Part shown: positions 12,285 through 21,314 of the stretch, one piece after another | Layout: every line of letters begins with the position of its first letter | How positions within the stretch are numbered: position 1 is the first letter of the stretch | Source: Ursus arctos | Taxonomy: Eukaryota; Chordata; Mammalia; Carnivora; Ursidae | Direction of reading: 5' to 3' | Assembly: GCF_023065955.2 (NCBI RefSeq) | Contig: NW_026622819.1 | Coordinates: 1,579,501 to 1,643,500 of the forward strand | DNA: 64,000 bases | Translations under genes and position numbers: made by a program | Notes under the pieces: generated by a model | What the model was told of the DNA's origin: nothing | Databases searched by the model: none | Seen by the model: only the letters and a program-made list of their open reading frames with translations

Positions 12285-12430
12285 ACGGCCCAGGGAGGGC
12301 TTCACGTGTATTATATAATTTAATCCTCAGATTCTCCCAAAAGAAACCAACAATCAACAGTGCACCCCAATTGCCAGGCTGATTGGTGGCAAAGGTGGAG
12401 GTCAGACTCCAGCTGACCCGGGGCGTGAGC
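12285..12430 (+). mobile_element. MIR-like SINE fragment
   Basis: The order TTATATAATTTAATCCTCA, then a polar spacer, then GGTGGAGGTCAGACTCCAG follows the MIR core (loss of order in between). Similarity is weak, so this is tentative. Confidence 0.4.
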
Positions 12431-12489
12431 ACCTGCAGGTTACCAGGGCGCAGGAGGAGTGGGGGAGGGCGGGGACGCATCCGTCCTTC

Positions 12490-13035
12490 CTCGGATTTCA
12501 GTAGAGATTCTCCAGAGTTTTGCTGTTAATTGTGTAGATTGTTGGATTGAGGCAAATATTCCTCTTTGGAATAAGTACACACTCTTTAGAGTTTTTAAAG
12601 TAATATACTCTGTAGAGTTCAAAAATTAATGACATGAACTAATTGAATATTGCTAATTAATAATATCAACATTGTATCTATGTTATATATACTGTGCTAA
12701 TATCATTACTGTAATAAATGAACGTTAATGAGTCTGCCATTTGAACATCAGTTCATGGAACTATATGGCTTCCTGATACTTAACCTATTAATGCGGTATC
12801 GTATATTAAGAGTCATCTTATTTTTTTGATGAATCAATGTTGATCTGGTAGATTCGTTGAAGTCAATGTATTAGCATTTTACCCAGTGGTATGCTGGCGA
12901 AATATCTAGCTCTCTGAAAACTTATGTGCATAGTTACACGTAAGTTTTTAGACAAAAAAGAATGTATCTAAAGGATATAGCACATAATCAACAGCTAATG
13001 ATAAACTATGCCGCACTCGACCGTAAACGCCATCC
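12490..13035. promoter_or_regulatory. AT-rich unique block, candidate regulatory DNA
   Basis: About 550 bp rich in GCTAATTAATAAT-type motifs and ATATTG repeats, with no transposon signature. It resembles the AT-rich islands elsewhere in the window. Confidence 0.25.
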
Positions 13036-13039
13036 ATGG

Positions 13040-13745
13040 ATTCTCAGAACATTTGAACATAAACTCTCGACTCTGCAGCCAACCTATGACTGCAGCCGAC
13101 CCTCAGTTTCAACACGGACGAGATGAGTGTGGGCCGACATTGTTTTGGAAGGTCACCGTTTTGCCGGCGATGGGGGCAGTGTCTTTGCTGAATCGGATGA
13201 GTTCCCATCTACTAGGACTCCGGCAGCGTCTTCCCTCGGCGTGTTGTGCTGCTTAGCGTAAAACGGCTCAGAAGTGACATGTGCTTAAGTGTAACAGGCA
13301 TTTTTAACTTCTGTGAGTCTAGACGGTCAACAAAACCAAACAACTAGCCAGAGCCTCCGTGTGGCCGGTGCCGCTGTCTGCAGGATAGATAGTCCCACGG
13401 TGGTGGCCGATTCAAGCTGCCAGCATGACCTCGCGGGGTGTGGTCTGGGATGACCCGCCGTCACTAGGCAGGCTCGAGAGGCTTAGCGATTACGTAAGTA
13501 AAATAGTTGGACCGTGAGCAGGTTTTCGTATTTCCTCTTAAGTATAATTTATTTAAGTTTATACAACTTAATTTTTAATAATGGCCATTTTTAACAACTG
13601 GCTTGCAAGCCCCCTAACAGTTGAGCAGTTCGCTCTCCTGGCTGGCCCGTGACTCACACGGGACCCCAAGCTATGTTTCCCTGTCTTTCCTTTGTTCGGT
13701 TTTCATACCCAGATTTGTCGATTGGACTGTTTTCTGTGTTTTCTT
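13040..13745. other. Unique DNA, nothing recognised
   Basis: Unique sequence of mixed composition with an 82-codon frame at 13008-13256 that matches no family I know. AT-rich from 13535 to 13600. Confidence 0.5.
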
Positions 13746-13749
13746 TCAA

Positions 13750-13975
13750 CTTTCTTATAATTTATATGGTATTGGAATAAAATGTTTCTTGAAATTTTGA
13801 TAGAATTAGTTAAAAAATCCACCTTGTTGTAGGAACCACTATAGAACAACTGATTTTTTTCAAGTTACATATATCATTGATCAGCTCCAAGTTCCTTCAT
13901 CTTGAGTTAACTGTGCTTGTTTTTATTTGCTAGAAGATTATAAATTGTGCTGATGTTTTCAACCTGCTCTGTCCT
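13750..13975 (-). mobile_element. Ancient L1 ORF2 fragment, antisense
   Basis: Phrases such as TTCTTGAAATTTTGATAGAATT followed by a TTGAGTTAACTG...TTTGCTAGAAG sequence fit, in order, the antisense of the L1 reverse-transcriptase region. No frame survives. The match is by memory and diverged. Confidence 0.4.
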
Positions 13976-15890
13976 TCTAATTACAGTAATCCTTCCCAAC
14001 CTCCTGGAGGCTCTCCAGCTGCCCTCCACCCCACTGGACTTGGGGTGACATTATACTTAAATTAAGTATAGACGGGGTGTAGCAATGGAAAAGTCACATT
14101 GAGCTGTCTGTATCTTACTTTCCATCTGTAAAACAGCATGTTTTATTTTATGCGGGTGAGCCAAACATCACTGAAGAAATCAGCGATGTTTATGAAAACC
14201 CAGGGAGAAAGCCTGAGCCTTGTTGGGAGCAGGTGAGGAGCTGACTGGCCCCTGCCCCGGGTGCACTGGCTCTGGCAGGGAGCCTTCTTCAAAACTGCAG
14301 CCCGTGTATCTCCAAAATCAGTGTGTCGCTGACCCTGGTGGGGGCGGGGGGTGCTGGGGTCATCCGTGTTGGCCCAGAGTTGACCATCTCTAGGAAGGTA
14401 GGGGACGTGGGTCCAGGGGAGTGCCCGGCTGTGGCTGTTGTCACTGACCCACTCGGACAGACAAGCGTCCACAGGACAGCATTCGGTGTAAAGGAGCTCT
14501 TAGAAGTGGATCAGATCTACACTCTCAGGGCAAACGGAAGTCGAATCTGAAATAATTATCTGAGTAATTTTAGATTACTGGAATTTACTCTGAGAGAATA
14601 AAGTTTATCCTGCATGACATATTTATGTGATTATTTTCCATAAGCACGTGCAGTCAGGTATCTCATAAATATATTTTATGTGCTAGTAACATCCTGCAGG
14701 AAGTTTTACTTAGAAAGTGCAGAGGAGGGATCACAATATGGCGGCCCCCACTCTGCTGGCGGAGCCCTTAGATGTCCCGCGTCCCCAGCAGCTGGGAGGG
14801 GCCGGAGGGAGCCAGAAGGACTCCCCTCCCTCAGCCAACAGGTGTGTCCTTTCACCTGACCAGGAACGGCTTCCTCATCTCAGGCTGGTTGCCTTTCTGT
14901 AAGGACCGGCCATCCTGAGGTGGGTGGAGGGATGGAGAGAATCCTCCCAGCTCCCCTTGGCCAGGAGATGGGCCACCAGAGACAAAGCCCGAGAGATGCA
15001 TTTACTTATGGGGATTAACATCGCCCAGGGGGACTCTGAAAGCCTGCGCAGGGCTCCAGCTGGGACAGCGCCATCCAGAGGCCCATAAAGCTTCTTTGCC
15101 CTATAAAGGCTCTGAGCAGTCCTGTGGAATGGCAACCTATTTAAACTGACTTACCCAGGTTCCAAATTTATCGAGCAAGGTGACCTCTTTCTTCCCTAAA
15201 ATACCTGGCAATAACGATGAGATTCAAACATTAATGCTCCTTTCTGCTTGGTGTTCAGAATCACAAATCATCTCCTGTCTCCACGGACCGACCTTGGTAG
15301 TGGGGGAGCTGAACGTCTGGATTCGCTTGATCAGAAAGCTCTTGCTCTTCCGAACTAGGATCCTTCCAGCAGATGAAGTCTAACAACTTCTCTCCCAAAC
15401 TCCTGCTCTGTCTACTGCTCTAAGTTTGATGGGTCCCACCTCTCAAGACACGAACACCAGCCGCTTGGTGACCCAGGCTTGTAGAAGTGGGAGGAGTTTG
15501 CCTTCCGGGGGGGTCCTGGGCCAGGCTGGAGAGGCGGGGTCCTCCAAGCACCCCCACCCCCGGCCCCAGAAGGGAGCGTTGATTTTCACGCCTGTGTACT
15601 GGAGGGGGGATTGCAGCTCGAGACAGTGGTTTCTGGAGTCAGGTGGTCCCCAGTGTAGCCAAGGTCTCCAGGGGCCCGAGCCCTCCCTGCGCCCTCCCTG
15701 CGCCCTCCCTCCGCCCCCTGTCAATGGCACCTTCTTCATCTCCTTCCTCTGCTCGCTTTCTGGGCTTTTTAAAAACAATGTTTGCACACCTTGCTCTTTA
15801 ACCAAGGAAGCCCGAGGACAGCCCTTGTGCGCGATTCTGCGGGAGTCTCCCGCTCAGAGAAGGCCAGACGCCCTCGCCGGCCGGGCCTGG
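13976..15890. other. Unique DNA with AT-rich patch at 14540-14720
   Basis: GC-rich unique DNA. At 14540-14720 an AT-rich patch carries ATAATTATCTGAGTAATT-type motifs and could be regulatory. At 15684-15712 a GCCCTCCCTGC-like unit repeats about three times. No gene is recognised. Confidence 0.45.
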
Positions 15891-16235
15891 CTGCCAATCT
15901 ATGATGTTCCTGGCCGTGATTAATCTGATAAATAATAAATATATCAATCTAGTCTTTTAGACAAGGACAAATTCTTACCAGCAGGGAGGCATGAGGCCTC
16001 CTTTACAGCTGCCTGTAGTGCTGGGATTAATTATTTAATGCTTAATTCTTCGGGAAATGAGAAAGTTTTGATTAATGCTGTCCAGTGTCGTTCCTCGCTT
16101 GTTTGATACGTGTCAGATAATTTTTCCTTGGCAGTCACTCTGAAGAAGCCAGAGGCTACTGTCACGGGGATCAGACACCAAATTTCTAGAGATTAATTGA
16201 AGAGAAAATGTAGAGGAAAGCACCATAAGTGCCCG
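15890..16235. promoter_or_regulatory. Homeodomain-motif-rich block beside CpG island
   Basis: Contains GATTAATCTGATAAATAAT at about 15917-15935, a TAATTA core at 16028-16033 and further ATTAAT motifs at about 16070. It is unique, AT-rich and lies directly next to the CpG island that follows. The pair looks like an enhancer-promoter neighbourhood. This is inference from motif content. Confidence 0.35.
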
Positions 16236-16243
16236 CCTGAGAT

Positions 16244-16990
16244 AACCTTTCCCGGGCTGCATGTCGCCGGCCGGGCTCGGGCCTCGCTGCGTCCTCACCG
16301 CGAACACGGCTCCCAGCGCCGCCGAAGGCCACAGTCGGTTTCCAGCTGATTTGTTTCTCAGCTCCTTGTGAATTTCCGTAAATTCGTGCTTGCCGCTGTC
16401 TCACTGGTCAACGGGCACGGGTGGGCAGCGGGGATGGGCGTGCATCCGTGGCTCTGAGCTGGGCTCCACCCGCCCGGCCGGCGGCCGCACCCAGGCCCAG
16501 AGCTTGCTCTTCCTGATCTCAATTCCTGCTGCCATCACCTCAGGCTCTTTCTTCCTCTTCTTGACAGATCCCTGCGGCCCAGAGCTCCGAATCCAAGACA
16601 GGCCGAGACGGTGTCCTTGACCGCCCTGTATCACTGCTCGACCCGGCTCGGAACACTCACTTCCGAAGCTGCTGCCCTCACACTCCTTGTCCGTCTTGCT
16701 AGGAGGTAAGAGCAGGCTCGCCCGATGGCGGGGGAGGCCCGGCGAGGCCCAGGACTCGTGGCCGGGACCGCCTGCTTCACGCCCCGGGCGGCGCCCCTGC
16801 ACGCTCCGCTCACAAAGGCCGGTCTTCCTCGTTGTTCGTTGAGCTACAACAGAACGGGACGTGCTCCTGGTTTCCGGAGGCCTCAGAGCGGCTCAGCCCC
16901 CACAGGCCTCACAGAACGATCCCGGCGTCAGTCCGGGCCGGCCGTCGCGGGCAGGGTCGGTACCGTGTTACTGGCCGCATGCCCCACGCT
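16244..16990. promoter_or_regulatory. CpG island candidate
   Basis: Counting by eye gives about 26 CpG in 16250-16500 and about 41 in 16571-16990, near the number expected from about 60% GC, so there is little CpG depletion. The rest of the window is clearly depleted by comparison. There is a dip at about 16500-16560. It contains the possible exon at 16568-16705. No protein gene starts here that I can recognise, so it could be a noncoding-RNA promoter, an orphan island or a recombination-elevated GC patch. Confidence 0.45.
16568..16705 (+). other. Possible 138-bp exon bounded by strong splice sites
   Basis: Immediately upstream is a long pyrimidine tract ending TTCTTGACAG, with a CTGATCTCAAT-like branch point about 45 bases before it. 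Immediately downstream is GGAG/GTAAGAG, close to the ideal donor. The length is a multiple of three. One of the three frames (starting at the second base) is open throughout and the other two have stops. The encoded peptide resembles no family I know. It could be a noncoding-RNA exon or chance. Confidence 0.25.
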
Positions 16991-17285
16991 GCACTTCCAT
17001 CCCCGTGACTTACCTGTCTGACCCCTGGAACTTTGTGCCTCTTAATCCCCGTCACCTAGTTCACCGGCCCCCAGCCTCGGGCGACCCCCAGGTGGTTCTC
17101 TGTGCCTCTGGGTCTGTTTGTATTTTGTCCTGTTCGATCATCCATTTTGCTTTTCGGTGCCCACATTTGTGAAGTCATAGGGTTCTGGTCTTTCTCTGAC
17201 TTATTTCATTTGGCGTAACACCGTCCGTGTCTGTCTGCGCTGCTGTGAACGGTGTTCTTCTTCTTCGTGGTTGAGTGACAGTTTC
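16955..17285 (-). mobile_element. Old L1 3' end, antisense, unusually GC-rich
   Basis: The order of phrases (CTCTGGGTCTGTTTGT, then TTGTGAAGTCATAGGGTT, then TTTCTCTGACTTATTTCATTTGGC) fits the antisense of an L1 3' UTR and ORF2 C-terminus. Many positions that are usually A/T in such relics are G/C here. Confidence 0.65.
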
Positions 17286-17289
17286 TTAG

Positions 17290-18035
17290 CACCCCCACCC
17301 CCGACTGGGGTCTGAGGCAGCCCCATCTCTAAGCCCTTCGCAGGGGTTCCAGGGACCCCCGCAGCAGCCTCCGCCAGGCCCGGGACTTGCGGCCAAGAGC
17401 CAGCAGACAGCGCCCAGCAGAGCGGGTACAGTGATGACGCAGGACAGAGAGAGCCTCGCCCGCACGATGCCTGTCTGGGCCCTCGACCGCACGCGCTATC
17501 GTCCGCAAAAAGTGGACAGTGGCCTATGGCTGCCAGGGTAACCGGACTTGCAATTCTGACAAATTCGCACATCAGTTTAGCTCAGCCCTGAGCACATTCT
17601 GAGAAGTGAGAGCTGGTCCCTTGAATCAGCTGGTGTCGAGCCCGGGTTTGCCGTGGGAGCCCAAACTGGGCAATCGGCGCCGGGGAGCAGGGGTCGTGGA
17701 AGGCGGGTGGGCAAGAGGCGTCTGAATCCGTGGTGCTGAGCGTGAGGGGACTGCACCATGAGTGGCTTAGGGGGAGTCGCTCGGGAAGCACAGAAAAACC
17801 ACAAAAGGAGTACGTTTCTCATGTTTTGCATGAGGTTGACTTCTAACACGAGGAAGAGTTTAGAAGTTGTCCTGGGTCTTTGGAGACGTCGCCAGCCCAC
17901 CCCCTCCCCCCCCGTGGGCCCCACATGAGCATCTGATGCCGTGGACAAGGGGGCAGGAGGCTGAGCGGGGAGCCCGTGGCCCCCGCGCAGCGCCGTCCCG
18001 CCGCGGACCCCGCCTCACACAGTCGTCTTTCTGCT
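17290..18035. other. GC-rich unique DNA
   Basis: No repeat or gene recognised. CpG-dense at about 17960-18015. Antisense frames of 123 codons at 17201-17572 and 17577-17948 have no domain. Confidence 0.5.
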
Positions 18036-18039
18036 GGGT

Positions 18040-18170
18040 GTCGGGTAAAACTTACCATTTCCCAGATGAGGAACTTTACCAGGGACGATCTAGTGATTTT
18101 CCCAAGTTTGGGAAGCGGGTGGGGCTGAGCTGGGACCCACAGCAATGCTCTGACTTGGAGACTGGGCTAC
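18040..18170 (+). mobile_element. MIR SINE fragment
   Basis: The order CCAGATGAGGAACTTTACC, then TTTCCCAAGTTTGGGAAG, then GAGCTGGGACCCA follows the conserved MIR core (ATGAGGAAACTGAGG ... AGAGCTGGGATTC). It is ancient and diverged. Confidence 0.7.
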
Positions 18171-19495
18171 CGACACTGTTCTCTTCACTTGAGGAGCAAA
18201 TGTGGTGGTGCTGGGGACCTCCTCCACGGAAGCCCACGCCCACAGTCTGCTTCCACGGTGCACGTGCGCCGTGCCGGGGGAGCTGGCGCCCCTGAAGCGT
18301 GTGCACAGGGCTCCCGTGCCCTGCTGCCCTGGCGTACCCTCACGTGCGGGCAGAGGACACGGAAGACTGTCCCACTCCTTCTCCAGGTGTCCCGATGGCT
18401 CCACACAGGTGGTGAAGAGTGGGAGCTGCACAGACTGGGGGTCACCAGCCCCAGATCCGAGTGGGGCCCCGGGGCCGAGCATGTGGTCCTTCCTCCCAGG
18501 GGTGTGGAGAACGAACCCCGTCATGCCTTGTAAAGCTAGACCGGCAGCTCGAGGGCGGAGGGACGGGCTCCCTGTGCACCTCTTTTGACCCGACTGTCGA
18601 GCACCAAGGGTTCACTGAGGTGGGTCCCACCTGCCCTCCTCTGCTCGGTATGAGCATTGGCGGGCAAGGGATCTCTCAGAGAAGGCTCAGGGGCACTGCT
18701 GGCCCAGGGGCTCCAGTATTTCACAACATGGTTAATGCCGGGCATCTCCATTTTGTTTACACCATCTTGGGAGCTTCTGTTTGGGTGTCAGAAGTCCTCA
18801 CCCCTCCCGTCTGAGCACCTCCGGGGACATGACCCCACAGCGAACAGAGCCCAAGCCCGCGGGAGATGCTCTGCCCAGCCCGGAAGCCCCTCGAAGGGGA
18901 ATTTGTTTAGGAAATTTGTATTTTCTGCTGCTTTCTTCTTGAACCTATTTGCATTTTAAATAATTAAAACATTAAAACTGAAAAATTTATAAATGAGAGC
19001 TGCTAAGAGGAATCCTGCCTGGCAGACAATAGAAAGGAAATGATTACCCTGCTCCGTGTGTCTTAATGCTCTGTCTGTCACTCTCCCCGAGGCGCCTCTC
19101 TGCCGTGGCCGGGACCCCGTGCGGCCGGCACACGGCACCAAGACCGACACAGTCCGACTGGAGAGCACACACAGCAGAGACAGACGTCACAGCCGCGAGC
19201 TCATGGGCTCTCTGTCCGTCTGCGTCCCCCGCACATGCCCGTCTTCTGTGGCCTCTCCAGCCTCTGCGCCTTAAGGAGGCTGTTTGGGCAGGACTTTGGT
19301 CTCACTACGTACCTAACCCAAACAGTCTCCTCGGGCCACAACACCGCGGTCCCCTTCATCCCCATTTACTTCTTCACTGGAAGTTCGCTTGGAGGAAGGG
19401 GAGGGCGGAGGGGTGGCGGGCCGGCAGAGTGACAGGCGCTTGGTCCAGCGCGGCTTTGCCTGGTTGTAACAAGCGTCGGGACATTCGAGCCACAG
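18171..19495. other. GC-rich unique DNA with short AT patch
   Basis: Unique GC-rich DNA. An AT-rich patch at about 18900-19010 contains AAATAATTAAAAC. Overlapping frames up to 166 codons on both strands lack motifs. Confidence 0.5.
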
Positions 19496-19499
19496 CAGC

Positions 19500-19880
19500 C
19501 GGGCCGGCCGCGCCATCAATCATCGCGCTGACAGCGCCTTCAGTTTGTTTGTTCCACTCTGCATAATAAGTGATTGGATCAGGTTTAATTAGATATTGGG
19601 TAATCAATCATTGCCAACAAGGCAACTCGGCTTGGGATCTAGATGCTGCGAGGGGAAAGGAAAAAAACAAAACCCGGCAAATCTCATCTTGTGTGCATAA
19701 ATCCGCCCGCACGAGAGCACTCGCCGTGGCGTGACCGAGGAGAGGTGCGGAGAGAATAATTCACATCTGGGCCGCTGTTCCCAGACAGCGCCTGGGTGAC
19801 ATTTTACTTTTGCTGCATAATTACTTTTCAATATAATATAATATGCAGACCTGAGGGAGGAAGGAAAAGCAATTAAATTA
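19500..19880. promoter_or_regulatory. Candidate developmental enhancer with duplicated ATCAATCAT motif
   Basis: Two exact ATCAATCAT motifs at 19515-19523 and 19603-19611 (Pbx/Hox-like) flank TAATTA at 19586-19591 and a TGATTGG (inverted CCAAT) near 19571. Further AT-rich motifs follow at 19810-19880. The DNA is unique and shows no repeat signature. The motif grammar suggests an enhancer, but no conservation data are available. Confidence 0.35.
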
Positions 19881-20655
19881 TGCGCCGGCCCTTCCTCTTG
19901 CTACCGTCCCCACAAGTGACCAGATGCTGTGCTCGGTGCAGACCCGCTGAGGGGTGGGGTCTGACACCAGGTAGGGGACGCTGCCTGCTCAGGCTCGCCG
20001 CTCACTGCAGGAGCCTCCAAAGTCCCCAGTCCAGCATCTGCCATCAACTCCAAGCTCTCAGATGATTGCTTCCTGCTCTCGTGTCAGTAGCCGGGATCCC
20101 CCCAGCTCAATAGGTCTGCGGAGATCACTGACCTGAACTGGGGGCGACGTATTTATTCACTTTGAAAACTGCACTGAACCTCACGGGAGATCACAGGGAG
20201 CGTCACTGCAGTCATTATGTGGATGTCCAAGGTTATGTCAATTCTCACATGAATCTATTAGACACAAAGCCACTGGGTCTATTGCGAAAGTGGGGGCTCT
20301 GAGTGTTCATTAAGGGTCAGCAGGCAGACCCCTGTGGTCCCGGCTGAGCACTGTGCCAGTTTCACCTCCAGGAACTTCTTTGTGTTGTACAATGGAGACA
20401 TCCATCCTGACTCTGATTCCTTCTACACAAGAGGAACGGATACTTCCAGCTCCCCGAAGAGCAGACTCCTTGACGTCCCTTGAGGGACGGGGTGGGGAAA
20501 CATTTTCCCCTTTCTTCCTGTGCTCTCCACATTGTGGGCAGGATTCTCCGCTCATTAGAAGGCACCCATACAGTCACCTGGAAAAAGGAACGGGTATGGG
20601 AATGTCATAAGTAGACCAACAGTTCTGTTCTTTGGTGAAAATTCCTAAGTGGGTG
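19881..20655. other. Unique DNA
   Basis: Nothing recognised. No repeat and no supported frame. Confidence 0.5.
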
Positions 20656-20657
20656 TG

Positions 20658-21310
20658 TAGATGGATGGATGATGCATGGATGGTGGATGGATTATGGATG
20701 GATGGTGGATGGATGGTGGATGGATGGTGGTGGGATGGTGGTGGGATGGTGGATGGATTGTGGATGGATGGTGGAGGGATGGTGGGTGGATGGTGGATGG
20801 ATGGTGGATGGATGGTGGAGGGATGGTGGGTGGATGGTGGATGGATGGTGGATGGATGGTGAATGGATGGTGGATGGATGGTGGGTGGATGGTGGATGGA
20901 TGGTGGATGGATGGTGGAGGGATGGTGGGTGGATGGTGGATGGATGGTGAATGGATGGTGGGTGGATGGTGGGTGGATGGTGGGTGGATGGTGAATGGAT
21001 GGTGGATGGATGGTGGGTGGATGGTGGGTTGATGGTGGATGGATGGTGAATGGATGGTGGGTGGATGGTGGGTGGATGGTGGGTGGATGGTGGATGGTTG
21101 GTGAATGGATGGTGGATGGATGGTGGGTAGATACACAGATGGTGGATGAGTGGGTACATGGAAAGATGGGTGAGTAGATGAATAGATGGTTGAATGGCAG
21201 GTGGGTGGGTGCATAAAGGACTGGGGGGTTGCTAGGTGGATGAGTGGATGGGCAGGTGATAGGTGAGTGAGTGGGTTAAGTAGACGGATGGGTGGGTGGA
21301 TGGGCCTTGC
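20658..21310. repeat. 11-bp-unit minisatellite with higher-order pattern
   Basis: The core, about 20690-21130, is roughly 40 copies of an 11-bp unit GTGGATGGATG. Named variants are GTGGAGGGATG, GTGGGTGGATG and GTGAATGGATG. In part of the array the order variant-GGG, variant-GGT, consensus, consensus repeats as a 44-bp block. From 21130 to 21310 the repeat decays to loose TGGG/TGGA units. Because the unit lacks stop codons in several frames, long frames (up to 233 codons) arise on both strands. These are artefacts with an 11-residue period. Confidence 0.95.
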
Positions 21311-21314
21311 TCGT

